From: Algoriphagus litoralis
Lineage (GTDB): Bacteria; Bacteroidota; Bacteroidia; Cytophagales; Cyclobacteriaceae
Direction: 5' to 3'
DNA length: 64,000 bases
Assembly: GCF_003259255.1 (NCBI RefSeq)
Contig: NZ_QGOL01000002.1
Coordinates: 682,001-746,000 of the forward strand
Below the pieces are notes generated by a model. The model made no database searches and was not told the origin of the DNA. It saw only the letters and a list, made by a program, of their open reading frames with translations. Position numbers and translations under genes: made by a program. This document shows positions 52,565 through 62,214 of the stretch, piece after piece; the stretch's first letter is position 1, and each line of letters starts with the position of its first letter.

Positions 52565-54310
52565 TTACTTCTTCCAGCTTGCTTTTCCACCTTTGGCGGA
52601 ATCCACGGTGATGCTGTAGTTTGATCCGGAAGACACGATCCATTTTACTTTAACCGCACTCATCCCTGGGATATTTTCCACAGCTATTTTCTCAGGTGAA
52701 GATTTTTGCTCTTTGAATTTCTTCATGTCCTCATCCTCTACCACGAAGCCAGCCACTACTTTTGCGCCAGCGATGGTCACATAGTCCGGTCTTTCGATTT
52801 TATGTTTCAAATCCTGACTGGCGTGGGTTGGCATCATTCGCTCATTGAAAATGGTCGCCGTGATGGCCTTCAATCCTCCTCCCAGATCCTCTTCCTTCAC
52901 ATCCATCACCGAGAGTTTAGGTGTGTGATAAGCATGGTAAATGGTGAAAGCTGCATTGCGGTGCGCATCCTGCTCTAAAAGGAATCCTGGATGAGCCCGA
53001 CCAAAGTTCTTCTTGAACCCACCGATCTCCACTGTCCCAAATTGCGGATGATTGAATTCCTTGTAGGGGACAAATGCATCACCAAAAGTCAACAAATGAT
53101 CTACTTTGAGTTGCTCATCCTGATTGCCTCGACCGGCTTCTTTATTGAAGTACAAGTACGATACCATCAGCTCATTGGAGTAGGTGAAGATTCCTCTGTT
53201 TCCATAAAACCAATCCAATTCTCCACCAAATACTGAATACAGATCTTTGTACACGGTGAGGTATCTATAGCCAGGGATCATTTCTTCTCCCTTTTTTCCG
53301 ATAGCATCGTAGATGCGGATATCTTCCCGATTGTAGGTGTTGACATCCTCTTCTGCACCCGGACCTCTCAAGATCATCCCTCCGGAGTTGTGAAAACTCT
53401 GGGCTCCGGCGATGTTGGGATGCTTCATGACAAACTCCATCACCGATCTGTTTTCAGGTAAAGTAAATGGATACCTAAGCGCACCCCGCTGAATATAGTC
53501 TGGCTGCCAGTTCCAGCCCCAATCTCTATTGGGGTCATAGTAGCCGATTCCGTCCTCATTGACTTCACCGTCGCCGTCATTGTCCATGCCTTCCTGTCCC
53601 AGCATTTCGTATTCACCGACTTGATCTGGTCCTACGGCCATCAGTTTGCGAGGATCCAAGGGATCTTTGATGAATCGGCCTGTCTGTGACTTGCGGATCA
53701 TCATCGTGATATGCCCATCACCATCGAGATCATTCATCATATCTTCTCCGGCTAGACCGTCTCCGTCATTATCCAATACGATCATACCAGATCGTGGAGA
53801 GTTGGCGGTGTTGGGTTCTTTGAAGAAGTTGTTTCTGGCGTCAGGATTAATTGTAGGGGTGATGTAGAAGGTCTTATCCTTCAGCAGTTGCTTTATAAAC
53901 TCATTGTCAGCATGCATCTCGGTCAGGTACCAAGCCACATAGAGCGAAAATTCCCCGCCTTGGATTTCATTGGAGTGGATATTTCCATCGATCCACATAG
54001 CAGGTTTTTCGGTATCTTTTCCTGTGGAAAAATCCGTGATAGTCAAGGTCATGATGTCCCGTCCCTCGTAAGATTTACCGATTGATTCGATTTTGGCGAG
54101 GTTTGGATGCGCTGCTGCGATTTTTTTCATCCAGTCCCAAAGACCTTCGGAGCTATAGTAGCGATTCCAGGCAATTTCTACTTTAGGCTTATGCGGGGAA
54201 CCGATCGCACGAAAATAATTTTCCTGTTGAGCTTCGGCTTGAAAAGCGCCCAGAAAGCAAGCACTCAAAGCCAAGGCAACGATTAGTTTTGTTGTTTTTA
54301 GGTTCTTCAT
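52565..54310 (-). CDS. Secreted M14 zinc carboxypeptidase-like protease
   Basis: Zinc metallopeptidase acting outside the cytoplasm. The 581-residue protein has a signal peptide (LIVALALSACFLGAFQAEAQ), then the M14 domain with the zinc motif HSNE in GNIHSNEIQGG near residue 112, TINPDARNNF and DPNRDWGWNW (substrate binding), the third zinc His in SFHNSGG near residue 308, and the catalytic Glu in TYSNELMVS. Between these sits an insert with two aspartate-rich loops (DNDGDGLAGED and DLDGDGHIT) that resemble calcium-binding repeats. All active-site residues are present. It is the second gene of a pair, three bases after its paralogue. Confidence 0.9.
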   Translation of the reverse strand: MKNLKTTKLIVALALSACFLGAFQAEAQQENYFRAIGSPHKPKVEIAWNRYYSSEGLWDWMKKIAAAHPNLAKIESIGKSYEGRDIMTLTITDFSTGKDTEKPAMWIDGNIHSNEIQGGEFSLYVAWYLTEMHADNEFIKQLLKDKTFYITPTINPDARNNFFKEPNTANSPRSGMIVLDNDGDGLAGEDMMNDLDGDGHITMMIRKSQTGRFIKDPLDPRKLMAVGPDQVGEYEMLGQEGMDNDGDGEVNEDGIGYYDPNRDWGWNWQPDYIQRGALRYPFTLPENRSVMEFVMKHPNIAGAQSFHNSGGMILRGPGAEEDVNTYNREDIRIYDAIGKKGEEMIPGYRYLTVYKDLYSVFGGELDWFYGNRGIFTYSNELMVSYLYFNKEAGRGNQDEQLKVDHLLTFGDAFVPYKEFNHPQFGTVEIGGFKKNFGRAHPGFLLEQDAHRNAAFTIYHAYHTPKLSVMDVKEEDLGGGLKAITATIFNERMMPTHASQDLKHKIERPDYVTIAGAKVVAGFVVEDEDMKKFKEQKSSPEKIAVENIPGMSAVKVKWIVSSGSNYSITVDSAKGGKASWKK

Positions 54311-54313
54311 GGC

Positions 54314-55900
54314 TTAGAATTTTACTGTTTGGGTTACGAATCCTGTATGGGGAGCACCGGCTTTGATTGTGATATTGCCAGATCCACGGATGATCCAGCT
54401 CAGGGTGGCCTTTTCGTAGGCTTCCATGGATTCTACCAGTTTGATTTTATCTCCAGAGACAAGATTGTCTTTGGCAGCATCGATATCGATGCGGATCTGC
54501 CTCAGCCATCGGGATCTTACTCCCATCTCTGAATGAGTTGGAAGTGGTGCATTGTTAAACAGATCAACAGTGACCCGAGTCAGACCATTTCCCAATGATT
54601 CGGTTTTCAGATTGTGAAACTCCAGTTTTGGCTGCATTTCAGCCAGTTTCAGTATGAAGGAGGTATGCTCAGCTGCGATTTCTCCTACTTTTTCAAAGGG
54701 AGGATTTACCAATACAAAAGGTTTGATGCCGCCCACTTCCACTTTTTGATTTGGGAAATCAGGGTGTTTCACCTCTGTCCAAGGGACAAATGAATTCCAG
54801 CCCAGAGAATCAGCCCAAGCGAGATAATTGACCTCTGGATTGGTCTTGCCTTTGAACTCAGGAGTCCAATAAGCAGGAGTACTGAAGCTGAGTCTGGCAA
54901 AGTGGAAATACGCCCACTGGAAGAAATCACCATCAGTACCCTGATTGCTTTGCTGGAAGGCTTTTTGGGAAACCGTCTCATTGTAGATGCCTGAGATCAT
55001 TGCATTGATTGTCTGATCTTTTTCAAGGATTGAAGTGACGACTCTCTTTTTGGCATCGCCGGCATTGTATTTCAGCGGAGTGCTCAGATTGTTTGCCGGT
55101 GAAAAAGTTACAAAAGCAAAAATGTTCCACTGTTCGAAAAGGTAATCCAGCAAGGCTCTACTTTCCAATTGGGATACCGGAATATCACCTGCCAATGGCT
55201 GAAATACCGGGAATTTGTACGTCAGAGATTTGTTGAAAGCAGTGCCCTCTTGAAGATCTTCTGCAAACTCCCCGTCTTTGTCGTCATCTTTGCTTTCCTT
55301 GTAGACTCGATACTTACCGGCTTCACCTTTGGCTCGGTCTGCCTTTACTAGGACGCGTTCATCGTCTTTAGACAGGGTCCATTCGCCCATCGGATCTTCG
55401 ACCCGCATCCAGGTGATCATGCCGTCACCGTTGAGATCAGAATAGCCGTTTTCTCCGGCCTTTCCATCACGATCATGGTCCATAGCCACTGCATTGCCTC
55501 TGCGCTCATATTTCAGCGCTGCATGGTATTGCTCGTAGGCATCCGGAGACATGTTGGGAAAAATGTAAAAGGTGGTCTTTTCCAGCGCGCTGCTGTTTTC
55601 GGATACGAGCTTTTCGGCAAACTGGAGAGCAAGCTCCACGCTGAGCACATGGAATCCCTCGACTCCACCTACTACGGCAATGGCGGGTTTTTGGTCTTTT
55701 GCGCCGGTACCTACTTTGAGAACTACGATGTCTTTGCCTCCCGCTGTTTTTGTAAGGGTTTTGAGCTCCACGGAGGCATTGCTACTGAGCTTTTGGAGCC
55801 GCTGGCTGACCTGACTGAGAGTGGGATAATCTGACTGGGCGAAGGTATCGCTACAGATCAAACTTCCCAGCAATAGCCCGGTGAGTAATAATTTTCGCAT
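54314..55900 (-). CDS. M14 carboxypeptidase paralogue with rearranged zinc site, probably a pseudoenzyme
   Basis: A 528-residue exported protein (signal peptide LLLTGLLLGSLICSDTFAQS from the ATG at 55900) with the same layout as its neighbour. At the zinc motif HSNE it reads EGFH (GGVEGFHVLS), so His and Glu are exchanged. The third zinc ligand FHNSGG is replaced by FSPANN, NPDAR by SPDAY, DPNRDWG by FNKSLTY-like sequence, and no Glu aligns with the catalytic residue. The calcium-like loops DHDRDGKAGEN and DLNGDGMIT are kept. It probably has a binding or partner role. Extra codons upstream to 55972 are out of the signal peptide and disfavoured. Confidence 0.8.
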   Translation of the reverse strand: MRKLLLTGLLLGSLICSDTFAQSDYPTLSQVSQRLQKLSSNASVELKTLTKTAGGKDIVVLKVGTGAKDQKPAIAVVGGVEGFHVLSVELALQFAEKLVSENSSALEKTTFYIFPNMSPDAYEQYHAALKYERRGNAVAMDHDRDGKAGENGYSDLNGDGMITWMRVEDPMGEWTLSKDDERVLVKADRAKGEAGKYRVYKESKDDDKDGEFAEDLQEGTAFNKSLTYKFPVFQPLAGDIPVSQLESRALLDYLFEQWNIFAFVTFSPANNLSTPLKYNAGDAKKRVVTSILEKDQTINAMISGIYNETVSQKAFQQSNQGTDGDFFQWAYFHFARLSFSTPAYWTPEFKGKTNPEVNYLAWADSLGWNSFVPWTEVKHPDFPNQKVEVGGIKPFVLVNPPFEKVGEIAAEHTSFILKLAEMQPKLEFHNLKTESLGNGLTRVTVDLFNNAPLPTHSEMGVRSRWLRQIRIDIDAAKDNLVSGDKIKLVESMEAYEKATLSWIIRGSGNITIKAGAPHTGFVTQTVKF

Positions 55901-56192
55901 AGTGAAATTTGTTTCGGGTTTTTTCTGATAGAAGAAATTCAATTCCGGTGGAAGTTTAGCCAAAAAAGGCAAGAAACAATGCGTTGATATTTCATAGGTG
56001 TAGAATTTGGTTTTTAACGGCCATATCGAATGCTCTAAATTTTCGCCCCAAAGTGAAATGAAATTTTAAAGGGTATGGAAAGGAAAAGGAATCAGACTCA
56101 AGCCGATACCGGACTGGATAAGCAGTTGGAATCAAATTGGGGTTTGTGCTTTGATCAAAAATGCCGTATTTAAGAAAAATAAGCAGATTCCC
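55901..56192. other. Divergent intergenic region between the M14 pair and the USP gene
   Basis: A 292-base gap that must hold two divergent promoters. On the plus strand TAGAATTTG at about 56000 resembles the -7 box with one extra base. I found no consensus box on the minus strand, no hairpin with a T-run and no small gene I trust. Confidence 0.3.
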
Positions 56193-57023
56193 ATGTTTCA
56201 GAAAATTGCTCTTGCTATCGCTTTTTCCCCAAGAATGGAGGCCTTGATCGCCGAGGCCAAAAAATTGATTTCCCAATTCAAATCAGAGCTTATATTGATT
56301 CATGTGGGGATAAAAACTCCAGAGCTCGAAGCAAAATTATCCGAAATCATCGTGCAGCATGGGCTGGACACTGAGGCTGTTACCACCATCTGGACAGATG
56401 GTAAGCCAGCGAAAATGATCCTGAAAGCTTGTGAACAGGAAAATGTCGATCTATTGATGCTGGGAGCTTTGAAAAGCGAGGGTTTCATGACCTACTACCT
56501 AGGCTCAGTGGCCCGAAAAGTAATTCGGAAGGCAAGTTGCTCTGTCCTAACCTTGATCGAACCTTCGGTAGAGACATCCAATTATGACAAGGTAGTGATC
56601 AACGGAACCCAGCTGGATATTACTCCTGAAGTCATCCGGCAAGGACTTGAATTCTGTAAAACGCTAGAAGCAAAGCAAATTTCTATTCTCAATGAAATCA
56701 AGATGTATGGGCTGCTGATGGGGACAGCCAGCGAAGGGACTGAAGATGAGGCTTCGATCACCCGTAGGAAGTTGGTTCAGGATGAGATCACCTACGTAGA
56801 AGATATTCTTAAAGAAATTGACAAAGAAGGGCTGAAAATCAACATCAAAGTGACGGGAGGAAAGTGGGCTGCTGAACTAGCCAAGTATTGTGAGAAGATC
56901 AATGCCGACCTACTAATCGTCGGAGATGATCGAAGTTTGACATTTTTTGATCGGATTTTTCCCCACGATTTGGAAGAGTTGCTCAGTACTCTTCCTTGCA
57001 ATCTTTTAATTATTAAGAAATAA
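56193..57023 (+). CDS. Tandem universal stress protein (two USP domains)
   Basis: Stress-associated nucleotide-binding protein of the cytoplasm. From the ATG at 56193 it has 276 residues in two USP domains, MFQKIALAIAFSPRMEAL at the start of the first and NYDKVVINGTQLDITPEVI at the start of the second. The second ends with the ATP-binding pattern DLLIVGDDRS and LPCNLLIIKK; the first carries DLLMLGALKSEGFMTYYLGSVARKVIRKASCSVL (around residues 88-122). It is followed after seven bases by a CPA2 antiporter gene, so a role in regulating or sensing ion transport is plausible. Confidence 0.87.
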   Translation: MFQKIALAIAFSPRMEALIAEAKKLISQFKSELILIHVGIKTPELEAKLSEIIVQHGLDTEAVTTIWTDGKPAKMILKACEQENVDLLMLGALKSEGFMTYYLGSVARKVIRKASCSVLTLIEPSVETSNYDKVVINGTQLDITPEVIRQGLEFCKTLEAKQISILNEIKMYGLLMGTASEGTEDEASITRRKLVQDEITYVEDILKEIDKEGLKINIKVTGGKWAAELAKYCEKINADLLIVGDDRSLTFFDRIFPHDLEELLSTLPCNLLIIKK

Positions 57024-57030
57024 TATCTCC

Positions 57031-58281
57031 ATGGAAACATTAAACCATAAGGAGGTTATTAATCTCCTACTTCAGCTTTCTGCTATGCTCATCATGGCAA
57101 GAGTGTTTTCTGAGATAGCCAGAAAACTCAAACAACCCGCTGTCGTGGGTGAAATCATTGCAGGAATTATCCTTGGACCTACCATTTTTGGCTCACTCTT
57201 TCCGGATTTCTTCCAGAGTCTATTTGCTAATCATGAAATGACCAATATCGCGCTAGATGGTTTTGTCCAGATCGCGGTGGTCCTTTTGTTATTTATAGCA
57301 GGCATTGAAGTCGAGCTCCAGGTGGTCTGGAGTCAGGGCAAAAATGCGCTGAAGATCGCCTTGGCTTCCATGGCCCTTCCGATCATAGCGGGTTTTGTGG
57401 TTGCCTATGCATTTCCTGAATTTCTCGGAGTTAATATCAATGACCGAGCTGTGGCGTCCACTTTCTTTGGTTTGGCGATTTCCATTACAGCATTGGCAGT
57501 GATAGCCCGAATATTGATGGATCTTAACCTGTTCAAGACCAGTACAGGACTTCTGATCATTGCTGGAGCGATGGTAGTGGATGTGGTGGGGTGGATAGTT
57601 TTTTCGGTGATTCTTTCACTTTCCGAATCAGGAAGTGGAGGGTTGGGAGTTTGGCCGACGATCGGACTGACGCTATTCTTCACTATATTCATGTTGACTC
57701 TGGGCAAGGGGCTGATTAACAAAGTACTGCCTTGGACCAACAAGAATTTGGCCTGGCCGGGAGGCTTGTTGTCTTTATCTCTAGCTATTTGCTTTCTCGC
57801 GGCCTCATTCACCGAGTTTATTGGAATTCATGCCATTTTCGGAGCATTTATTATCGGTGTGGCTTTGGGCGATTCAGAGCATTTGACAGAGAAAGCAAAG
57901 GAAATACTTCACCAGTTTATCAATAATATTTTCGCGCCCATTTTCTTTGTTTCGATAGGTCTCAAGGTCAATTTTATCGAGGGTTTTGATCCTGGAGTCG
58001 TAGGGGTGGTGGTGATCGTAGGTTTTTTGACGAAGTATTTTGGGGCCTATATCGGAAGCCGTTTTGCAGGGTTGAAGCGAAATACCTCTATGGTCGTAGG
58101 CTTTGGGCTGAGCGCTAGAGGCAGTATGGATATTATTTTGGGACTCATTGCATTGGAAAATGGGCTGGTCTCAGAATCCCTGTTCATAGGATTGGTGATT
58201 CTGGCGCTTCTTTCCAGTATTGTCTCAGGGCCATTGATGGGTTGGGCTGAGAAATTGAATTTTGCTACCAAGTCCAAATGA
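57031..58281 (+). CDS. Cation:proton antiporter, CPA2 (KefB/Na+-H+ exchanger) family
   Basis: Inner-membrane antiporter exchanging Na+ or K+ for protons. The 416 residues form about 12-13 helices. Features: RKLKQPAVVGEIIAGIILGPTIFG near residues 30-53 (the family's first signature), ITALAVIARILMDL, AGAMVVDVVGWIVF with the paired Asp region of the ion path, and HAIFGAFIIGVALGD. No cytosolic NAD-binding RCK domain follows. Upstream USP in the same operon is a common pairing and suggests nucleotide or stress control. Confidence 0.9.
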   Translation: METLNHKEVINLLLQLSAMLIMARVFSEIARKLKQPAVVGEIIAGIILGPTIFGSLFPDFFQSLFANHEMTNIALDGFVQIAVVLLLFIAGIEVELQVVWSQGKNALKIALASMALPIIAGFVVAYAFPEFLGVNINDRAVASTFFGLAISITALAVIARILMDLNLFKTSTGLLIIAGAMVVDVVGWIVFSVILSLSESGSGGLGVWPTIGLTLFFTIFMLTLGKGLINKVLPWTNKNLAWPGGLLSLSLAICFLAASFTEFIGIHAIFGAFIIGVALGDSEHLTEKAKEILHQFINNIFAPIFFVSIGLKVNFIEGFDPGVVGVVVIVGFLTKYFGAYIGSRFAGLKRNTSMVVGFGLSARGSMDIILGLIALENGLVSESLFIGLVILALLSSIVSGPLMGWAEKLNFATKSK

Positions 58282-58322
58282 GTCATTTGGAATTTCAATC
58301 AGGACAAACCAAACAAAGCAGC

Positions 58323-58330
58323 TATTTTTG
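58323..58330 (+). promoter_or_regulatory. -7 element of the hemH promoter
   Basis: TATTTTTG, perfect TAnnTTTG, 29 bases before the hemH ATG. No matching TTTG at the usual distance. Confidence 0.45.
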
Positions 58331-58359
58331 GGCTTCTAAAAGCAAAAAATACCAGTTTA

Positions 58360-59391
58360 ATGGCTAAAAATTCTGCTAAAATCGGCGTGCTGCTCGTCAA
58401 CCTAGGTACTCCAGACAGTACCAAGACAGGGGATGTTCGGAAATACCTTCGGGAGTTTTTGATGGACGGACGAGTGATCGATTTTCCGTTTATCCCTCGA
58501 TGGATGCTCGTCAATCTCATCATTGCCCCATTCCGTGCACCAAAGTCCGCCGGTGAATACCGTAAACTTTGGACCGATCGTGGGTCGCCTTTGCTTTTTC
58601 ACACCCAGGATCTCAAAGAAAAACTGATCAAAAAGCTGGATCCTGAAAAGTATCTTGTGGCCATGGCGATGCGCTATCAGAATCCAAGCATCGAAAAGGG
58701 CTTGGAAGAACTGATGAAAGCCAAAGTCAAAAAAATAATTGTTCTTCCTCTTTTTCCTCAATATGCTTCCGCTACCAATGGTTCTGTGATCGATCGAGTG
58801 ATGGAAATCGCTAGAACATGGCAGATTATTCCTGAGATTACTTTTGTGAGCAATTACATCGACCATCCACTTTTCCTGGAAGCTTGGACTGAGTTGGGTC
58901 GGGAAGCGATGCAAAAGCACGATTACGATAAATACCTCTTCTCCTATCATGGACTTCCAGAGCGGCAGATCCGAAAAGGAAGTGTCGAAGGCTACTGTCA
59001 GCTCGGTGCCTGCTGCAACAAATATGGATTGAAAAATCAGTTTTGCTACCGGGCGCAGTGTTTTCAGACCACAAGACTGGTAGCCGAAAAACTGGGACTG
59101 CCGGAGGAAAAGGTCATGACTTGCTTCCAGTCCAGATTAGGCAAAGATCCTTGGATCAAGCCCTACACAGAGGATACGATCAAAGAATTGGCAAAAGAAG
59201 GCGTGAAAAAAGTGCTGGTTTTCTCACCGGCATTTGTGGCCGATTGCTTGGAAACGACTGTGGAAGTGGGTGAAGAATACAAAGAGCAGTTTGAAGAATT
59301 GGGTGGAGAGCATTGGGATCTGGTGCCAAGTCTCAACTCAAATGACACTTGGGTAGATTGTGTGAAGGATTTGGTGGAAAGTAGAGCTTGA
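58360..59391 (+). CDS. hemH: Ferrochelatase
   Basis: Inserts ferrous iron into protoporphyrin IX, the last step of classical heme synthesis. The 343-residue protein has LLVNLGTPDS near the start, LPLFPQYASATNGSV, the signature SYHGLPERQI with the catalytic His near residue 197, and FSPAFVADCLETTVEV with the catalytic Glu. A cysteine-rich stretch (YCQLGACCNKYG then FCYRAQCF) lies around residues 209-233; some ferrochelatases carry a [2Fe-2S] cluster, but I cannot tell here. The organism thus both makes heme and imports it. Confidence 0.95.
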   Translation: MAKNSAKIGVLLVNLGTPDSTKTGDVRKYLREFLMDGRVIDFPFIPRWMLVNLIIAPFRAPKSAGEYRKLWTDRGSPLLFHTQDLKEKLIKKLDPEKYLVAMAMRYQNPSIEKGLEELMKAKVKKIIVLPLFPQYASATNGSVIDRVMEIARTWQIIPEITFVSNYIDHPLFLEAWTELGREAMQKHDYDKYLFSYHGLPERQIRKGSVEGYCQLGACCNKYGLKNQFCYRAQCFQTTRLVAEKLGLPEEKVMTCFQSRLGKDPWIKPYTEDTIKELAKEGVKKVLVFSPAFVADCLETTVEVGEEYKEQFEELGGEHWDLVPSLNSNDTWVDCVKDLVESRA

Positions 59392-59544
59392 ATTTGAGAG
59401 ATTCGAGGTGCGAAATTGGAGGTATTTGAGAACTTCTATTTGATTCTCAAATTTCATTTCCCTTTAATGACAATTTTGTAAATGGGGATCAAGTGTGAGG
59501 AAAAGCCCGTAATTCGTATTTCGTAACTCGTATTTTACCTACCC

Positions 59545-60714
59545 TTGCAAAATCGCCATCAACCTAACCAAGCATTTCTAATCCTCGGAATCATTCTCAT
59601 TTCGATCAATTTGAGGACTTCCATTGCGTCAGTGGGGCCATTGATTCCTTTCATTCGGGAAGATTTGGAGATTTCCAATGGACTTGCAGGATTTTTGACG
59701 ACGCTTTCGTTATTGACATTCGCTATATTTTCTCTTTTTGCTCCCAGTATTGGCAAAAAGATTGGCCATGGCAGAGCGATTTTTCTGGGAATTCTTCTCT
59801 TAGCCATCGGGGTAGTGGTCCGGGTACTTGGAGGAATCGAGCTGCTGTATATCGGAACCGCCCTCACCGGGATCGGGATCGTGATCGCCAACGTGCTGAT
59901 GATTCCCTTTTTCAAAGCAAAACTTCCCGAAAAAATAGGTCTGATGACGGCGATTCTTTCCACAGGGATGTCACTCTTTGCGGCTGTTGCATCCGGTATC
60001 AGTGTGCCTCTGGCAGTGGATTTAGGATTAGGCTGGCGAGGTTCGCTGGCTTCCTGGGTGATTTTGATGGGTTTAGCTTTAGTGGTATGGATCCCGCAGC
60101 TGAGCAGTCGGAAGGCCGGTCACCAAGGTGATCTTCTCGAGGCCAAAAATGTCTGGAAATCCAAGCTTGCCTGGCAGGTGACACTCTTTATGGGGGCGCA
60201 GTCTGTGATGTATTTCACCATGGTGACTTGGTTGCCAGATATGTTAATCGCTCGGGGGATGAGTCCCGTGAGGGCCGGACTTGCGCTTTCGTACATGCAG
60301 GTGATTTCACTGATCGGGACTTTTTTTGTGCCCAATCTATTGATCAAGCTGAAGGAACAATCTAACGTGATTCTTGTAGTCGGAATCGGATATTTGGTTG
60401 GGTATAGCGCACTTTTCATCTACAATGAAGTCATCGCTTTCGCGGCGTTGACCATTATCGGGATTGGAAGCGGTGCGAGCTTGAGTATTGCATACACGTT
60501 GATTTCGCTGAGAACAGCCGAGGATTTGACGACTGCCAAGCTTTCGGGAATGGTGCAGTCTGCGGGATATGTTTTGGCTGCTCTGGGTCCATTGGTATTT
60601 GGAATTTCTCTGGATCTATTTGACAATTGGAACATCCTGATCTGGTTTTTGCTGCTCATGACGCTGCAGTTTATTGGATTTGGTCTTCCGGCTGGGAGAA
60701 ATCGAAAAATTTGA
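59545..60714 (+). CDS. MFS transporter, CynX/NimT-like
   Basis: Inner-membrane major-facilitator transporter; the CynX subgroup includes cyanate and nitroimidazole-type exporters, but substrate here is unknown. The 389 residues have 12 helices. SINLRTSIASVGPLIPFIREDL near the N-terminus and LTGIGIVIANVLMIPFFKAKLP are CynX-family features. No ATG precedes the first helix and an in-frame stop lies at 59524-59526, so TTG at 59545 is the likely start. The TTG sits in a -7-like sequence (TACCCTTG), so translation initiation may be unusual. Confidence 0.83.
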   Translation: MQNRHQPNQAFLILGIILISINLRTSIASVGPLIPFIREDLEISNGLAGFLTTLSLLTFAIFSLFAPSIGKKIGHGRAIFLGILLLAIGVVVRVLGGIELLYIGTALTGIGIVIANVLMIPFFKAKLPEKIGLMTAILSTGMSLFAAVASGISVPLAVDLGLGWRGSLASWVILMGLALVVWIPQLSSRKAGHQGDLLEAKNVWKSKLAWQVTLFMGAQSVMYFTMVTWLPDMLIARGMSPVRAGLALSYMQVISLIGTFFVPNLLIKLKEQSNVILVVGIGYLVGYSALFIYNEVIAFAALTIIGIGSGASLSIAYTLISLRTAEDLTTAKLSGMVQSAGYVLAALGPLVFGISLDLFDNWNILIWFLLLMTLQFIGFGLPAGRNRKI

Positions 60715-60762
60715 TTCGATAGGTTTCCCAGGATTTTAGAGGCCCAAGCCGGAGAAAAGCGG

Positions 60763-60770
60763 TATTTTTG
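60763..60770 (+). promoter_or_regulatory. -7 element of the UPF0316 gene promoter
   Basis: TATTTTTG, perfect TAnnTTTG, 20 bases before the ATG at 60791. The -33 region is not recognisable. Confidence 0.45.
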
Positions 60771-60790
60771 CGCAAGCTTTTATCCTTCCT

Positions 60791-61393
60791 ATGCAAGACC
60801 TCCTTCAATCTCTCGGAATCTCTGAAAACCTCCTCACCTATGTGCTGATGCCACTTTTGATCTTTTTGGCACGGATTGGAGACGTATCGATCAATACCCT
60901 TCGAATCATGTTTATGATGAATGGGAAAAAGAACATCGTGCCGATTTTGGGATTCTTTGAAGCGATGATTTGGCTGCTCGCCATTGGTCAGATTTTCCAA
61001 AATGTGAATAACCCGCTTTCCTACATCGCTTATGCTGGAGGATTTGCCACTGGCACGTTTGTAGGGATGGCACTGGAAGAGAAACTTGCCATCGGCCGGG
61101 TGCTGGTGCGGGTAATTACTCCTGAACCGCATCCGGAATTGCTTGAGTTTATGAAAATGAAAAACTACCGATTCACCAATTTAGGCGGGGAAGGTCGCTT
61201 CGGAAAAGTAAATCTGCTCTTTACGGTGATGAAACGTGATACGCTCCAGGAGTTTATCAATAAAGTAAAAGAGGTAGATGAAAAGGCATTCTATACCATC
61301 GAAAGTGTGAAACGGGTGTCAGAGGACGATCTCAACACGATGGAAGACCGTGCAGGATTTCGAAGCAAGTTTTTCAGTAAAGCGCGCAATTGA
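60791..61393 (+). CDS. UPF0316 membrane protein (DUF5698 and DUF2179)
   Basis: Membrane protein of unknown function. The 200 residues have three N-terminal helices (around 15-110) with FLARIGDVSINTLRIMFMMNG, the family signature, and a C-terminal cytoplasmic DUF2179 domain (RVLVRVITPEPHPELLEFM to AFYTIESVKRVSE). Its stop overlaps the trmN6 start by one base (TGATG), indicating coupled translation. Confidence 0.87.
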   Translation: MQDLLQSLGISENLLTYVLMPLLIFLARIGDVSINTLRIMFMMNGKKNIVPILGFFEAMIWLLAIGQIFQNVNNPLSYIAYAGGFATGTFVGMALEEKLAIGRVLVRVITPEPHPELLEFMKMKNYRFTNLGGEGRFGKVNLLFTVMKRDTLQEFINKVKEVDEKAFYTIESVKRVSEDDLNTMEDRAGFRSKFFSKARN

Positions 61394-62100
61394 TGGGCAA
61401 TTCCTGGTTTCAGTTTCAGCAATTCCGGGTGAATCAGGATCGATGCGCCATGAAGATCAGTACTGATGCGGTCTTACTGGGAGGTTTGGCAGAGGTTTCG
61501 AATCCCCGAAGGATTCTCGATATCGGCACCGGAACTGGAGTCATTGCGTTGATGCTGGCGCAGCGATTTCCACAGGCAAAGGTGACGGCAATAGAACTGG
61601 ACGAAGACGCTGCCGCTCAGGCTTTGGAAAATTTCGAAGAAAGCCAATTTTCGGATCGGCTAATACTGCTTCAAGGTCGGTTTCAAGATTTTTCAGTTGA
61701 TGAGAAATTTGACCTAATCGTGAGCAATCCTCCTTTTTTTCCAGATCATCTGAAATCACCAGATGCAAAGCGAAACAAGGCACTACATACCGATGAATTG
61801 TCCTTTGAAGAGTTAATCAACAATGCAAGTGCACAGCTTTCCGAAGAAGGAAGTTTTTGGGTGATTTTACCGCCAAGGCAAATGAAAATACTAGTGGATT
61901 TGGCAGAAAAGGCCGGTCTAAATCTTAACGCTACAACCCGAGTGAAAGACCAGGAAACCAAACCAGTTCACAGGGAGATTTGTGAATTTAGTTTTCAAAG
62001 TATGGGTAAAAAAGAAGTGGAATTGGTACTGAAAGATGCGGATTCTCAGTATTCAGGTTCTTATATGCGTCTTCTAACAGGATTTTTATTGGGTTTTTGA
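61393..62100 (+). CDS. trmN6: tRNA1(Val) (adenine(37)-N6)-methyltransferase-like protein
   Basis: SAM-dependent methyltransferase; E. coli TrmN6 (YfiC) methylates A37 of tRNA1-Val. The 235-residue protein has a RFKQF-like opening (WFQFQQFRVNQDRCAMKISTDAVLLG, residues 5-30, family signature), the SAM loop DIGTGTGVIALMLAQ, and the catalytic SNPPFF. Length and motifs fit the family. Start ATG at 61393. Confidence 0.9.
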   Translation: MGNSWFQFQQFRVNQDRCAMKISTDAVLLGGLAEVSNPRRILDIGTGTGVIALMLAQRFPQAKVTAIELDEDAAAQALENFEESQFSDRLILLQGRFQDFSVDEKFDLIVSNPPFFPDHLKSPDAKRNKALHTDELSFEELINNASAQLSEEGSFWVILPPRQMKILVDLAEKAGLNLNATTRVKDQETKPVHREICEFSFQSMGKKEVELVLKDADSQYSGSYMRLLTGFLLGF

Positions 62101-62161
62101 GAAAAGTGGGATACTTTATTTTTGATTTTTGATAAAAAGTCAGGACAATTTTTCCCTTCTG

Positions 62162-62191
62162 TTGAATTACACCTGCTTTTTTATATTTTTG
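62162..62191 (+). promoter_or_regulatory. Promoter of the IPT/kelch-like lipoprotein gene
   Basis: TTG at 62162-62164, a 19-base spacer and TATTTTTG at 62184-62191 match the consensus. The leader to the ATG at 62215 is about 18 bases. Confidence 0.55.
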
Positions 62192-62214
62192 ACCGCAACT
62201 ACTACCACGATTTC

